64,000 bases of DNA from Lachnospiraceae bacterium UBA1683 (GTDB taxonomy: Bacteria > Bacillota > Clostridia > Lachnospirales > Lachnospiraceae). Numbering within the stretch: position 1 is the stretch's first letter; each line of letters begins with the position of its first letter. Location: the NCBI GenBank assembly GCA_002320245.1, contig DCKD01000087.1, forward strand, positions 124,001 through 188,000, given 5' to 3'. The notes beneath the pieces were generated by a model. It made no database searches, was not told the origin of the DNA, and saw nothing but the letters and a program-made list of their open reading frames with translations. This document shows positions 51,322 to 63,300 of the stretch, piece after piece. The position numbers and the translations under genes were made by a program.

Positions 51322-53790
51322 CTATTTAAATATTTTTCTTTTTCTGCCGAAGAAAGCTGCGATGCTTCCTGTAGCGGCTACCAGAAGAGAGAATCCCAAA
51401 ATATTAGCGGAATCTCCAGTCTTTACGCCTGCCGGTTTGCTATTATCCGGTTTCGCATTATTCTGGTTATTTCCATTGTTGCTGCTTCCGCCGTTGCTGT
51501 TCCCGCCATTGTTGTCATTTCCGCCGTTGCTGTTCCCGCCATTGTTGTCATTTCCGCCGTTGTTGTCATCAGCTTTTACAAGATTGTCCATTGCAGATAT
51601 GAGTGCATCATTTGCTACATTAACTTCCTCCTGTGTTGCATCTTCCCTGCTGTCCACTGTCTTGGCTGCATCATAAGCGTCTTTGAAAGCATTCCAGCTC
51701 TCTGCCGTATACTCTTTCTCACTGCTCATCAGACCATCTGCTTTTGTAATCGTGTCTTCCAATGTAGACTTATCAACTTCCGTTTGTGTATTATCTTCTT
51801 TATGAATTGTAAAGGTATCCAGCACAGTCATATCATCTGCGAAGTATGTAGTCAGCTTGTATGAAGTATCTGTTACTTGTACATCTGTAACCGTTCTGCG
51901 TTTGGACTGATCCATCTTTGCGGAGTATGCTGCATTTGGTGCTTTGATGTCGTAATACTTACTTCCGCTGGCTGAGTTTGCTGTCAGATAAAGCGTTCCA
52001 TTCGGGTTCGTTACTTCTGTATCCTCCGGTTTCTGATTCTCGTCTGCTTTCTGCTGCTTTCCGTCCATCATATAAGTTCTTGTGTATACATGGTCATGTC
52101 CCATCAATACGACATCGATTCCAAGTTCCTCAAAGATTGGCGGCAGTGTATTTCTCCAGCTTACGATTTCTGAATCATTTACATGGCTTGCTGTTGAATA
52201 TACAGAGTGGTGGAATACAACTGTTTTCCATTTCACATCCGGATTGGCTTTGATTGCCTCTTCCATAAATGCCTTATGTTCTTCCGCAGATTTGTTATTT
52301 GTATTAATATCCATGAATAAGGTATTTCCATATACATACCAGTAATCAGTTCCTGCTGCTGTCGCTCCCTTGTCGCTCTCGTTCGGCATATTGAAATGTT
52401 CATTGTATGCTTTGGAACCGCTGTCATGGTTTCCGATTGAGGTTGCACTCGGGATAGATGCAAATGCTTCATTTAAGTATCCTGCATACTGCGTTTCATT
52501 GGATGCTGTATTTACCTGGTCTCCAGCGGATAGGATGAATTCATCTTTTAAGGTATCCTTAATGGTTCCCACTGTCTGATTCCAGCCTTCGATATCGCTT
52601 GCTGTGCTTCCCGCTCCAATCTGCGGGTCACCGACAAATGCGAACTTAAATGTTCCGTCAAATGAATCGGTCTTGAATGTATGTATATCACTTACTGTCT
52701 CACCATTCCTCACACGATATACATACTCTGTGTTTTCCTGAAGGTTTGCCAGCGTAACCTGATTGCTGTAGAATCCTGCATCATTTGCCGCGGCTGCCGT
52801 TGCCTGGACCGTCTGGTACTCTGCCGGAAATTCTCCGCTTACCATAGCTGTTTTCGGTGCATACTGTACTTCACCTGCTGCTTCTGTATCTGCATACCAT
52901 GTCAGGTTTTTGCTGGACTCGTCACTTCCTACAGAAAGGAAGAAAGATTTCTGTGTTACCGGTTTTACAGGCTCAGTCGGAGGTGTAACCGGAATATCCG
53001 GATTCTCTGTCCCGCCTGCATAATTCAGCGCTAAATTAGAAAGTTCAAAATATACGTCTGAGCTGCTTTCTCTGTCATTGTGAAGTTCTACTGCCAGTAT
53101 GTTTTCACCTTGTACAGCATATTCTTTTACCTGTTCTGCTGTTACATTAATATCTGCTTCTCTTGGCGCTCCTCCGTTTTCTCCTGCGTAATACATATTA
53201 GTTGCTGCCGGATCTGCACCATTTTTTACCTGCATTCCTGCTCTGTGGATCTCGTGTCCGTTCAGGTATACCACAATTCCGTCATCGTGATATAAAGTAC
53301 CTGTGATAGAAGCAATATTTTCCGGATTTTCTATATTGAATGATGTCCGAAAGAAGAATGCCGGAATATCTGTAGATGTACCGTCAATATACTGCTGAAG
53401 CAGCACGGTCGGAGTAAATCCGTCAAAAGAAACCAGCGCTCCTTTTTTTGCTCCGAATTTTCCCGGTGACTGTTTCCATGCGGAATCATTAAAGTCTTTC
53501 GTTGTCCAACCCTGACGTGATTCAAGTCCCTCTGCCGGATCAGTATTGTTATCCAGATATTTCCACACCGTTGTTCCGTCAACCACTGTCTTGCTGCCTG
53601 TCTCTGCCATTGTTCCGTCAACCACTGCCTTGCTGCCTGTCTCTGCCATTGTTTCATCCTGCGCAAGTACGACAGCAGGCCCTGCAAACGGCAGCGCGCC
53701 CCCTACAACATATCCTGCGCTTAACATAACCGCTAGCGCAGCAACTCCTGCTTTTGTTTCGATTTTTCTGATTCGCCTATTCTTATTCAT
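51322..53790 (-). CDS. Wall-anchored purple acid phosphatase-like metallophosphoesterase
   Basis: An 822-residue exported protein. Signal peptide at about 1-43 (basic MNKNRRIRKIETK, then hydrophobic, ending near VLAQ). Two tandem 13-residue TMAETGSK(A/T)VVDG units follow (about 46-71). Next are a beta-sandwich (75-255), a fibronectin-like PAP N-terminal domain (about 275-375) and a calcineurin-like phosphatase domain (about 380-625) with FVGDPQIGAG, SAGDQVN, IGNHDSG, VFHHSVYST and MGHDHVYTRTY. A FIVAR-type helical domain (about 675-740), an Asn/Gly repeat linker and a sorting-like tail (GVKTGDSANILG, hydrophobic segment, RKRK) finish it. The KTGD motif is a variant of LPXTG. It probably releases phosphate from organic esters at the surface (inferred). 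Confidence 0.88.
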   Translation of the reverse strand: MNKNRRIRKIETKAGVAALAVMLSAGYVVGGALPFAGPAVVLAQDETMAETGSKAVVDGTMAETGSKTVVDGTTVWKYLDNNTDPAEGLESRQGWTTKDFNDSAWKQSPGKFGAKKGALVSFDGFTPTVLLQQYIDGTSTDIPAFFFRTSFNIENPENIASITGTLYHDDGIVVYLNGHEIHRAGMQVKNGADPAATNMYYAGENGGAPREADINVTAEQVKEYAVQGENILAVELHNDRESSSDVYFELSNLALNYAGGTENPDIPVTPPTEPVKPVTQKSFFLSVGSDESSKNLTWYADTEAAGEVQYAPKTAMVSGEFPAEYQTVQATAAAANDAGFYSNQVTLANLQENTEYVYRVRNGETVSDIHTFKTDSFDGTFKFAFVGDPQIGAGSTASDIEGWNQTVGTIKDTLKDEFILSAGDQVNTASNETQYAGYLNEAFASIPSATSIGNHDSGSKAYNEHFNMPNESDKGATAAGTDYWYVYGNTLFMDINTNNKSAEEHKAFMEEAIKANPDVKWKTVVFHHSVYSTASHVNDSEIVSWRNTLPPIFEELGIDVVLMGHDHVYTRTYMMDGKQQKADENQKPEDTEVTNPNGTLYLTANSASGSKYYDIKAPNAAYSAKMDQSKRRTVTDVQVTDTSYKLTTYFADDMTVLDTFTIHKEDNTQTEVDKSTLEDTITKADGLMSSEKEYTAESWNAFKDAYDAAKTVDSREDATQEEVNVANDALISAMDNLVKADDNNGGNDNNGGNSNGGNDNNGGNSNGGSSNNGNNQNNAKPDNSKPAGVKTGDSANILGFSLLVAATGSIAAFFGRKRKIFK

Positions 53791-53812
53791 TCCTTTTCCT
53801 CCTGATGAAAAT

Positions 53813-54011
53813 TAAGCGTTTGCATTCATGTGCCTACTCAATCAATCTACGTTAATTCCCGATTATATTAGCATGGCATATTTTCCCTTTCAACCGACTT
53901 TACGTTCATTTAAACTTACTTTGTAGATATTTAACAGGAGAAAAAATTACACTTTACGTACGAAAAAACAGCATACCTCCCCGGTATGCTGCAGTCTTAT
54001 TCTAGGATTAG
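53813..54011. other. Intergenic stretch upstream of the metallophosphatase gene
   Basis: An A/T-rich stretch without a gene. It contains a small hairpin GCATACC-TCCCC-GGTATGC (53971-53989) followed by a T-containing tract. The promoter of the phosphatase gene should lie here, but I cannot place it with confidence. Confidence 0.4.
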
Positions 54012-54181
54012 AGCGTCAAAACTACTTACGGATTGTTTCGCTGCTTTGCAGCTCCCACAATCCTGCCCTACATTCGGAATTCGTGGAGCATCTTCTCCAC
54101 TTCTTCCTCATGTAGGGGCACGTCATAAATCCATTCTCCCACTTACGTGCAAGCACGACGTGTGAGACAGCTTTTGACGCT
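54012..54181. repeat. Multi-hairpin palindromic element downstream of hppA
   Basis: The outer arms AGCGTCAAAA (54012-54021) and TTTTGACGCT (54172-54181) enclose GCTGC/GCAGC (54040-54052), CCCTACAT/ATGTAGGG (54066-54117), GTGGAG/CTCCAC (54083-54100) and CGTGC/GCACG (54146-54157). This nested layout is like the element at 24656-24771. Short frames run through it (one ends in WELQSSETIRK), but none has a start signal. It may end hppA transcription. Probably a dispersed structured element; no second copy is in the window. Confidence 0.65.
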
Positions 54182-54204
54182 GTAATCATTCTATATTCTG
54201 TTTC

Positions 54205-56187
54205 TTACAGTAATCCACCGATTGACATAAATAATGGTGCAAATACAAGTGATACAATTGTCATCAGTTTAATCAGTATGTTGATGGACGGTCCTGAAGT
54301 ATCCTTAAACGGATCTCCGACAGTATCTCCGACAACAGCCGCCTTGTGGGCTTCGCTGCCTTTTCCGCCGTGCTGTCCTTCTTCGATATATTTCTTTGCA
54401 TTATCCCATGCCCCGCCTGCGTTGGACATAAAAATTGCCATCAGGACACCTGTTACGAGTGCACCTGCAAGCAGTCCGCCAAGTGCGTCAACACCAAGCA
54501 CAATCCCGACAAGTACCGGTACGATAACCGCCATCAATCCCGGCAGGAGCATCTCATGAAGAGCTGCTGTTGTAGAGATTCCGACACAAGATGTGTAGTC
54601 CGGTTTCTCCACGCCTTTCATAATGCCCGGCTTCTCACGGAACTGACGTCTCACTTCCTCAATCATCTTATAGGCAGCCTTAGAAACAGACTCCATTGTA
54701 AATGCGGAGAAGAGGAATGTCAGCATACCACCGATGAAAATACCGATAATTACTTTGTAATCCAACAGGTTAATAGATTCCAGTTTTACGGCCTCTGCAT
54801 AGGAAACGAACAATGCAAGTGCTGTCAGCGCTGCGGAACCGATTGCGAAACCTTTTCCCATGGCTGCTGTTGTATTTCCTACAGAATCCAGTTTATCCGT
54901 AATGTCGCGGACAGATTCGTCCAGTCCGGACATCTCTGCAATCCCCCCTGCATTGTCAGCGATTGGACCGTAAGCGTCAACCGCTACTGTAATTCCTGTC
55001 GTAGAAAGCATACCAACGGCTGCAAGAGAGATTCCGTACAATCCGTTTACTTTGTAGGAAATGAAGATACCAACACAGATTAACAGAAGCGGAATGGCTG
55101 TAGACTGCATTCCGACTGCAATACCGCTGATGATTGTTGTAGCCGACCCTGTCTCGGACTGCTCGCCAATCTTCTTAACCGGGCTGTAATCTGCAGATGT
55201 GTAATATTCCGTTACATTACCGATGATTACTCCGACAGCCAGACCCGCTATTACAGCGATGGCTGCATTCATATTTCCAAATAATACATTGCTTAATACG
55301 AGCGCCGCAATGATAACCAATACTGCAGAAACATAGTTTCCTCTTGTGAGGGCTTTCTGCGGGTTGGCATTTTCATCACCTTTTACAAAAAATGTTGCGA
55401 TGATTGAGGCAATCAGACCACATGCCGCGATTACAAGCGGGAATACCACACCCGCAGAAGTTGCAGCAACTGCTCCCAGTGTCAATGCGGACACAAGGGA
55501 ACCGACATAAGATTCAAACAAGTCTGCACCCATTCCGGCAACATCCCCTACGTTATCTCCTACGTTATCGGCAATTACGGCAGGGTTACGCGGGTCATCT
55601 TCCGGAATTCCTGCTTCTACTTTCCCTACAAGGTCCGCTCCGACGTCAGCAGCTTTTGTATAAATTCCGCCGCCCACACGTGCAAACAGTGCAATGGAAG
55701 AAGCTCCCAGGCTGAATCCGGATAATACATCTACATTTTTTGTAATGATATATACTACGCTGACACCAAGCGCACCAAGACCTGCTACGCACATTCCCAT
55801 TACGGCACCGCCGGAAAATGCAATTGTCAACGCTTTATTCATTCCACTCTCTCTTGCCGCATTTGCCGTTCTGACATTCGCCTTTGTAGCCACAGTCATT
55901 CCGCAGTATCCGGCAACGGTTGAAAACAGAGCCCCGACAACAAAGCATACTGCTGTCACCCAGCTTCCAATACCAATTCCGATTAAGACAAACAGCACTG
56001 CCACAAAAATAATCAGAATCTTGTACTCCGCTGTCAAAAACGCGCGGGCACCTTCAGCGATTGCTGCCGCAATCTCTTTCATTCTCTCTGTTCCGGCATC
56101 CTGTCTGCCAACCTTTGCTGCCAGATAAGCCGCAAATAACAGCGCCAGAACCGCAGCAGCCGGAACCAGAAACATCATTTTTTCCAT
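54205..56187 (-). CDS. hppA: Membrane-bound pyrophosphatase (K+-dependent, H+- or Na+-pumping)
   Basis: Couples PPi hydrolysis to ion pumping across the membrane. It has 660 residues and about 16 transmembrane helices. The PPi/Mg site is [20 protein letters not shown], followed by [26 protein letters not shown]; a second acidic cluster lies in [19 protein letters not shown], and the final loop has [32 protein letters not shown] has Ala at the K+-dependence position (Lys in K+-independent enzymes), so K+-dependence is predicted; Na+ versus H+ pumping is not certain. I start at ATG 56187 ([12 protein letters not shown]), preceded by AGGAGGATTG; 27 codons of open frame upstream are ignored. Monocistronic. 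Confidence 0.93.
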   Translation of the reverse strand: MEKMMFLVPAAAVLALLFAAYLAAKVGRQDAGTERMKEIAAAIAEGARAFLTAEYKILIIFVAVLFVLIGIGIGSWVTAVCFVVGALFSTVAGYCGMTVATKANVRTANAARESGMNKALTIAFSGGAVMGMCVAGLGALGVSVVYIITKNVDVLSGFSLGASSIALFARVGGGIYTKAADVGADLVGKVEAGIPEDDPRNPAVIADNVGDNVGDVAGMGADLFESYVGSLVSALTLGAVAATSAGVVFPLVIAACGLIASIIATFFVKGDENANPQKALTRGNYVSAVLVIIAALVLSNVLFGNMNAAIAVIAGLAVGVIIGNVTEYYTSADYSPVKKIGEQSETGSATTIISGIAVGMQSTAIPLLLICVGIFISYKVNGLYGISLAAVGMLSTTGITVAVDAYGPIADNAGGIAEMSGLDESVRDITDKLDSVGNTTAAMGKGFAIGSAALTALALFVSYAEAVKLESINLLDYKVIIGIFIGGMLTFLFSAFTMESVSKAAYKMIEEVRRQFREKPGIMKGVEKPDYTSCVGISTTAALHEMLLPGLMAVIVPVLVGIVLGVDALGGLLAGALVTGVLMAIFMSNAGGAWDNAKKYIEEGQHGGKGSEAHKAAVVGDTVGDPFKDTSGPSINILIKLMTIVSLVFAPLFMSIGGLL

Positions 56188-56294
56188 AGTTACAATCCTC
56201 CTAACAAATAATCCCTGACGATATGCTTTCTCTCTGCTATGTAAGGCGCATACCGGACCGGAAGCCATTCACTCTCTGACTCCCAATCTATATT

Positions 56295-56323
56295 ATTATA
56301 TCTTTTCTTTATAGTCTTTGCAA
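56295..56323 (-). promoter_or_regulatory. hppA promoter
   Basis: TTGCAA, 17 nt, TATAAT on the minus strand, about 108 nt before the hppA ATG. Several further TTGCAA copies lie just upstream (56331-56363), a cluster that may be a binding site. 56364-56500 is A/T-rich and contains no gene. Confidence 0.75.
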
Positions 56324-56502
56324 GCCTTTATTTGCAAGTTACTGTTTTCATACTTGCAAATCATTTCTTGTATTGGGAAATCCACATAATTATATTCTTC
56401 TAAAACCGCATTTTTTCATACTTTGTCAACCTTTCGCAAATTATGTAAAACTATAAATGAATTTTTTTCTTAGAAGTTATTCATATTTTTATTTCTTCAC
56501 GA

Positions 56503-56529
56503 CAAAACCGTCCGCACGGACAGTTTTGC
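56503..56529. repeat. Imperfect inverted repeat between rpoC and hppA
   Basis: CAAAACCGTCCG and CGGACAGTTTTG pair with one mismatch around a 3-nt loop. GTCCCCTTTGC (56533-56543), next to it, resembles one end of a P1 arm and may be a remnant. Confidence 0.4.
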
Positions 56530-56552
56530 ATCGTCCCCTTTGCATCACACAC

Positions 56553-56583
56553 AAAAAGAAGATGGGAAACCCATCTTCTTTTT
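56553..56583 (-). terminator. rpoBC terminator
   Basis: A perfect 14-bp stem AAAAAGAAGATGGG / CCCATCTTCTTTTT with a 3-nt loop, 7 nt after the rpoC stop. The T-rich arm serves as the T-run. Confidence 0.88.
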
Positions 56584-56590
56584 GAATGCT

Positions 56591-59500
56591 CTATTCTTCT
56601 GCTGTATCTGTGTCTGCTGTTTCATCAGTTTCCTCTACAGCATCTGTGCTCTCTTCTGTCTCTGCATCAGCCTCATTGAAATTGATTTCTTCATCCTTCA
56701 GGTCCTCATCCGACTCCGCTTCTTCATCAAATTCAATCTCATCATCCAGCCTGACATCTGTATTCAGACTTACATCACGGTACTTCTTCATACCTGTACC
56801 CGCCGGAATATGTTTACCAATGATAACATTTTCCTTCAGGCCTACCAAGTGGTCAATCTTGCCTTTGATAGCAGCTTCTGTCAGGACTTTTGTTGTCTCC
56901 TGGAAGGACGCTGCCGACAGGAAGGAATCCGTTGCCAAAGATGCCTTTGTGATACCAAGCATAATCTGCTCGCCCGTTGCGGACTCTTTTCCTTCTGCCT
57001 CCATCTTTTCGTTCATATCCTCGAACTCCAGCACATCTACCATGCTTCCCGGAAGGAAATCGGTATCTCCGTTTTCTTCGATACGAATCTTCTTCAGCAT
57101 CTGACGCACAATCACTTCGATATGCTTATCGTTGATTTCTACACCCTGCAGACGGTATACTCTCTGCACCTCGCGAAGCAGATAATCCTGGGCCGCACGC
57201 AGTCCTTTAATCTTCAGGATATCATGTGGGTTCACACTACCTTCGGTCAGCTCGTCACCGGCCTCAAGCACCTGTCCATCCTGTATCTTGATACGGGACC
57301 CGTAAGGAATCAAATATGCTTTGGACTCTCCTGTCTCGTCATTTGTTACGATAACTTCACGTTTCTTCTTTGTATCACTGATTGTCGCAGTTCCTGCAAA
57401 CTCTGTGATGATTGCGAGTCCTTTGGGCTTTCTTGCCTCGAAAAGCTCCTCGACACGAGGAAGACCCTGTGTAATATCGTCTCCGGCTACACCACCGCTA
57501 TGGAAGGTACGCATGGTAAGCTGTGTACCCGGCTCACCGATGGACTGAGCTGCAATAATACCAACAGCCTCACCGACCTGTACTGCCTCACCTGTCGCCA
57601 TGTTGGCGCCGTAACATTTTGTGCAGACACCGCTCTTACATTTACATGTAAGGATCGTACGAATCTTTACCTGCTCCAGCGGGTTTCCGTTTTTATCTAC
57701 ACCCTTCCTCATAACTCTCTCGGCGCGCAGAGGTGTTATCATGTGGTTCTTCTTCACAAGGACATTTCCATCTTTATCCTTGATATCTTCACAGGAGAAA
57801 CGCCCTGTAATACGCTCCTGCAGACTCTCAATCTCCTCGTTTCCGTCCATGAATGCTTTGACATACATTCCCGGAATCTCTTTTCCTGTACCCTCCACGC
57901 AGTCGCTGTCGTGAATAATCAGCTCCTGGGAAACGTCAACCAGACGTCTTGTCAGGTAACCGGAATCGGCGGTACGGAGGGCGGTATCGGACATACCTTT
58001 CCGGGCTCCATGTGCAGACATGAAGTACTCCAATACATCCAGACCTTCACGGAAGTTTGACTTGATAGGCAGCTCGATTGTACGGCCGGTTGTATCAGCC
58101 ATCAATCCACGCATACCTGCAAGCTGTTTAATCTGCTTATCAGAACCACGGGCACCGGAATCAGCCATCATAAAGATGTTATTATACTTATCCAGACCTG
58201 TCAGCAGTGCTTCTGTCAGCTTATCATCACTATTCTTCCATGTCTCTACGACTTCTTTGTAACGTTCTTCTTCTGTGATAAGACCGCGCTTGTAGTTCTT
58301 TGTAATCTTATCCACTGTATTCTGTGCTTCTGCGATAATCTCCGGTTTCTCCGGCGGCACAGTCATATCGGAAATGGATACCGTCATAGCTGCTCTTGTA
58401 GAGTACTTGTAACCGATTGCCTTTACATCATCCAGTACCTCCGCCGTCTGGGTAGCCCCGTGTGTGTTAATTACTTTTTCGAGAATCTGTTTTAACTGTT
58501 TCTTTCCTACATGGAAATCAACCTCAAGCAACAACTCATTCCCCTCTGTCTCACGGTCCACAAAACCAAGGTCCTGTGGGATAATCTCATTAAACAGCAT
58601 ACGTCCCAGTGTTGCGTCGATAGTTCCTATCAGCTCTCTGCCATCCGGCATCGTCTTGGTCACACGCACTTTTACCTTAGAGTGCAGCGTAATATATCCG
58701 TTCTCGTAAGCAAGGATTGCCTCATTCAAATCCTTGAAGAACATACCCTCGCCCTTTGAACCGGGTCTTTCCTGTGTCAGATAGTAAATACCAAGTACCA
58801 TATCCTGTGAAGGAACGGCTACCGGACCACCGTCGGACGGTTTCAGCAGGTTGTTTGGTGAAAGCAGGAGGAAACGGCACTCTGCCTGTGCTTCCTGTGA
58901 AAGCGGTACATGGACCGCCATCTGGTCACCATCAAAATCGGCATTGTAAGCCGTACATACCAATGGATGCAGCTTGATAGCTTTTCCTTCTACAAGGATT
59001 GGCTCAAACGCCTGAATACCAAGTCTGTGCAGTGTAGGGGCACGGTTCAGCATAACCGGATGCTCTTTGATGACTTCTTCCAGCACATCCCAAACCTCTG
59101 GCTGAAGTCTTTCCACCATCTTCTTGGCGTTCTTAATATTGTGTGCTGTTCCGTTTGCTACGAGTTCTTTCATAACAAATGGCTTGAACAGCTCGATTGC
59201 CATCTCTTTCGGCAGACCGCACTGATAAATCTTCAGCTCCGGCCCAACAACGATAACGGAACGTCCTGAATAGTCCACTCGTTTTCCGAGCAGGTTCTGA
59301 CGGAAACGTCCGGATTTACCTTTCAGCATATCAGAAAGAGATTTCAGCGCTCTGTTTCCAGGTCCTGTAACCGGACGACCGCGGCGGCCGTTATCAATCA
59401 ATGCATCGACAGCCTCCTGAAGCATCCGCTTCTCGTTGCGCACGATGATATCCGGCGCGCCCAGTTCGAGAAGTCTCTTCAGACGGTTGTTCCTATTGAT

Positions 59501-60304
59501 GATTCTTCGATACAAATCATTCAAATCGGAGGTTGCAAAACGTCCTCCATCCAACTGTACCATTGGGCGAAGATCCGGCGGGATAACCGGGATTGCAGTC
59601 AGAATCATCCATTCCGGTCTGTTTCCAGACTCACGGAATGCCTCTACTACTTCCAGACGTTTTACGATTCTTGTACGTTTCTGTCCGGATGCATTCTCCA
59701 GTGCTGCCTGCAGTTCTGCGTAATCTTTCTCCAGGTCAATTGCCTCCAAAAGCTCCTGAATGGACTCCGCGCCCATCCCCACACGGAAGGACTTGCCCCA
59801 TTTTTCTTTTGCTTCCTGGTACTCTGCCTCCGTAAGAATCTGTTTGTACTGCAAATCTGTCTCGCCCTTATCCAATACGATATAGGATGCGAAGTAGAGG
59901 ACTCTCTCCAAAGTTCTCGGAGAGATATCCAGAATCAGCCCCATACGGCTCGGAATTCCCTTAAAATACCAGATGTGGGAAACCGGAGCCGCCAGTGCGA
60001 TGTGTCCCATACGCTCACGGCGCACGCTTGCTTTTGTAACCTCAACGCCGCATCGGTCGCAGACAACACCTTTGTAACGAATCTTTTTATATTTTCCACA
60101 GTGGCATTCCCAGTCCTTGCTCGGTCCGAAAATGCGCTCGCAGAACAGTCCGTCTTTCTCAGGTTTCAACGTTCTATAGTTAATGGTTTCCGGCTTTGTT
60201 ACCTCGCCTTTTGACCAGTCCAGAATTGTTTCCGGTGAAGCCAGACCGATTTTGATTGCATCAAATGTTAACTCCTGATTTTCCTGTTCATTATTCATTG
60301 GCAT
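56591..60304 (-). CDS. rpoC: DNA-directed RNA polymerase beta' subunit
   Basis: The largest catalytic subunit of RNA polymerase. A zinc-binding Cys cluster lies near the N-terminus (CHCGKYKK ... CDRCGVEV). The catalytic magnesium loop is [18 protein letters not shown] (about residue 450), and a second Cys cluster [13 protein letters not shown] lies near 885. The trigger-loop and bridge-helix region is [17 protein letters not shown] and onward. The 1237-residue protein is of the compact Firmicute type and ends in an acidic low-complexity tail of about 60 residues rich in Glu, Asp and Thr. It starts 14 nt after the rpoB stop. It is not followed by rpsL as in many genomes. Confidence 0.98.
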   Translation of the reverse strand: MPMNNEQENQELTFDAIKIGLASPETILDWSKGEVTKPETINYRTLKPEKDGLFCERIFGPSKDWECHCGKYKKIRYKGVVCDRCGVEVTKASVRRERMGHIALAAPVSHIWYFKGIPSRMGLILDISPRTLERVLYFASYIVLDKGETDLQYKQILTEAEYQEAKEKWGKSFRVGMGAESIQELLEAIDLEKDYAELQAALENASGQKRTRIVKRLEVVEAFRESGNRPEWMILTAIPVIPPDLRPMVQLDGGRFATSDLNDLYRRIINRNNRLKRLLELGAPDIIVRNEKRMLQEAVDALIDNGRRGRPVTGPGNRALKSLSDMLKGKSGRFRQNLLGKRVDYSGRSVIVVGPELKIYQCGLPKEMAIELFKPFVMKELVANGTAHNIKNAKKMVERLQPEVWDVLEEVIKEHPVMLNRAPTLHRLGIQAFEPILVEGKAIKLHPLVCTAYNADFDGDQMAVHVPLSQEAQAECRFLLLSPNNLLKPSDGGPVAVPSQDMVLGIYYLTQERPGSKGEGMFFKDLNEAILAYENGYITLHSKVKVRVTKTMPDGRELIGTIDATLGRMLFNEIIPQDLGFVDRETEGNELLLEVDFHVGKKQLKQILEKVINTHGATQTAEVLDDVKAIGYKYSTRAAMTVSISDMTVPPEKPEIIAEAQNTVDKITKNYKRGLITEEERYKEVVETWKNSDDKLTEALLTGLDKYNNIFMMADSGARGSDKQIKQLAGMRGLMADTTGRTIELPIKSNFREGLDVLEYFMSAHGARKGMSDTALRTADSGYLTRRLVDVSQELIIHDSDCVEGTGKEIPGMYVKAFMDGNEEIESLQERITGRFSCEDIKDKDGNVLVKKNHMITPLRAERVMRKGVDKNGNPLEQVKIRTILTCKCKSGVCTKCYGANMATGEAVQVGEAVGIIAAQSIGEPGTQLTMRTFHSGGVAGDDITQGLPRVEELFEARKPKGLAIITEFAGTATISDTKKKREVIVTNDETGESKAYLIPYGSRIKIQDGQVLEAGDELTEGSVNPHDILKIKGLRAAQDYLLREVQRVYRLQGVEINDKHIEVIVRQMLKKIRIEENGDTDFLPGSMVDVLEFEDMNEKMEAEGKESATGEQIMLGITKASLATDSFLSAASFQETTKVLTEAAIKGKIDHLVGLKENVIIGKHIPAGTGMKKYRDVSLNTDVRLDDEIEFDEEAESDEDLKDEEINFNEADAETEESTDAVEETDETADTDTAEE

Positions 60305-60318
60305 AAAGTTGGCTCCTC

Positions 60319-63300
60319 CTATTCTTCGTCCAAAATTTCATCGAAATCAATTACAGCATCCTCATCGAAGTCTTCGTCATCCTCAGGTTCAACATTTTCC
60401 AGCTCACCGTCTACAAATTCCTGCTCTGTATATCCGTGGTCGCTGTAAGACTCCTCATCACGGTATCTTCTGTCTCCTTCAATGATAGAATTCAGATTCG
60501 TATTGCCGTAATCAACGGATTCCATCATCTTTACTTCTTCATACTCGTTGTTTTCTTTCTCACGAAGTACACGGACATCCAGCGCCAGAGACTGCAGCTC
60601 TTTCAGCAATACCTTGAAGGACTCCGGAATACCCGGTTCCGGAATATTCTCACCCTTAATAATTGCTTCGTATGTCTTGACACGGCCGACAACATCATCA
60701 GATTTTACAGTCAGGATTTCCTGCAGGGTGTAAGATGCACCGTATGCTTCCAGTGCCCAAACCTCCATCTCTCCGAAACGCTGTCCACCGAACTGCGCCT
60801 TACCGCCAAGCGGCTGCTGTGTAACCAGTGAGTAAGGACCGGTTGAACGTGCATGAATCTTATCATCTACAAGGTGATGCAGCTTCAGATAGTGCATATG
60901 CCCGATTGTAACCGGACTGTCGAAATACTCCCCGGTACGTCCGTCTCTCAGGCGAACCTTTCCGTCGCGGGAAAGCGGAACCCCCTTCCAGAGTTTTCTG
61001 TGCTCCCTGTTGTCAGACAAATACTGCAGCACTTCCGGAAGAAGCTCTTCACCATGTTTCTTCTCAAATTCTTCCCACTCCAGATTGACATAATCATTTG
61101 CCAAATCCAGTGTATCCATAATGTCATTCTCGTTTGCCCCATCAAAAACCGGCGTTGCAATATTGAATCCAAGCGCTTTCGCAGCAAGGCTCAAATGAAT
61201 CTCTAAAACCTGTCCGATATTCATACGGGAAGGCACGCCCAATGGGTTCAGTACGATATCCAACGGACGGCCATTCGGAAGATATGGCATATCTTCTACA
61301 GGAAGTACACGGGAAACGACACCCTTGTTACCATGACGTCCTGCCATCTTATCACCGACAGAAATCTTTCTCTTCTGTGCAATATAAATGCGCACTGACT
61401 GATTTACTCCCGGAGATAATTCATCCCCGTTCTCTCTTGTAAATACTTTCGCATCTACGATAATTCCATATTCACCATGCGGTACTTTCAGAGACGTATC
61501 TCTTACTTCCCGTGCTTTCTCACCAAAGATTGCCCTGAGCAATCTCTCTTCGGCTGTCAGCTCAGTCTCTCCCTTCGGAGTTACCTTTCCGACCAGGATA
61601 TCTCCTGCACGGACCTCCGCACCGATACGGATGATACCTCTCTCGTCCAAATCTTTGAGGGCGTCATCGCCGACACCCGGAATATCTCTTGTGATTTCCT
61701 CTGGTCCGAGCTTTGTATCACGTGCTTCTGCCTCGTATTCCTCAATATGCACCGACGTATAAACATCATCCTGCACCAGACGTTCACTGAGCAGAACGGC
61801 ATCCTCGTAGTTGTAACCTTCCCATGTCATGAATCCAATCAGCGGATTCTTGCCAAGTGCAATCTCCCCGTTGGACGTAGACGGACCATCTGCGATAACC
61901 TGTCCTTTTTCTACTCTTTCGTCCTTGTCAACGATTGGCATCTGGTTGTAGCAGTTGCTCTGGTTACTTCTTAAGTACTTAATCAGCTTATAAGTTTTTC
62001 TGTTTCCGTCATCCTGTCTGATTGTAACCTCCGTAGATGTGGAGCGCTCTACCACACCGCCTTCTTCTGCAACGACACATACTCCTGAGTCAACTGCCGC
62101 TTTTACTTCCAGACCGGTTCCTACTACCGGGGCTTCTGTAGACAGAAGCGGCACCGCCTGACGCTGCATGTTGGAACCCATCAGCGCACGGTTCGCATCG
62201 TCATTCTGTAGGAATGGAATCAATGCAGTAGCGACCGAGAATACCATCTTAGGAGAAACGTCCATGTAGTCAAATTTATTTCGTTCGTATTCCTGTGTCT
62301 CCTCACGGTAACGACCGGATACGTTTTTATGAATGAAGTGTCCCTCTTCATCCAGAGGCTCATTCGCCTGTGCCACATGGTAATTATCCTCTTCATCCGC
62401 TGTCATATACACAACTTCGTCTGTGACAACCGGGTTCATCGGATCTGTTTTATCAATCTTACGGTATGGCGCCTCAACAAAACCATACTGGTTAATTCTC
62501 GCATAACAAGCCAGTGAGTTAATCAGACCGATGTTAGGTCCCTCAGGCGTCTCGACAGGACACATTCTTCCATAGTGAGAATAGTGTACATCCCGGACCT
62601 CGAATCCGGCACGGTCTCTTGACAGACCGCCAGGTCCCAATGCAGACAGACGTCTCTTGTGGGTCAGCTCACCAAGCGGGTTGTTCTGATCCATAAACTG
62701 TGACAACTGAGAAGAACCGAAGAACTCCTTCACCGCCGCAGTTACCGGCTTAATGTTAATCAGGGACTGCGGGGAAACGCCATCCTGATCCTGTGTGGTC
62801 ATACGCTCACGCACAACCCTTTCCAGTCTGGACAGACCGATTCTGTACTGGTTCTGCAGCAATTCTCCGACCGCACGGATACGACGGTTGCCCAAATGGT
62901 CGATATCATCATCATTTCCCATGCCATACTCAAGGTGCATGTTATAGTTAATAGATGCCAGAATATCTTCTTTTGTAATATGCTTTGGAATCAAATCATG
63001 GATATCTCTTCGGATGCACTCTTTGAGTTCATCAATATCCCCTGCTGTCTCTTCCAAAAGACCTGCCAGAACCGGGTAATATACCTGCTCCGTCACACCT
63101 ACTTCTGCCGGGTCAATATCCACGACAGCCTCAAGGTCCACCATCATGTTAGACAGAACCTTGATGTTGCGGGACTCGTCCTCTCCCTCTACCCACAGGT
63201 ACGGAGCGGCAGAATTCTGGATTGCGTCTGCAATCTCTCTTGTAATCTTAGTTCCTTTTTCAGCAACTACTTCACCTGTCACCGCGCTTACGACATCCTC

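Noticed and set aside
51480..51560. Tandem DNA repeats near 51.5 kb considered as a CRISPR or minisatellite outside genes
   Set aside because: They are in frame within the phosphatase gene and encode its Asn/Gly linker.
54012..54181. Short minus-strand frames in the multi-hairpin element
   Set aside because: No start signal; two overlapping frames are equally open, as expected from structured GC-balanced DNA.
56540..58060. 506-codon plus-strand open frame opposite rpoC
   Set aside because: Antisense shadow of rpoC; the composition is Cys/His/Leu-rich and there is no ribosome site. The rpoC frame is certain.
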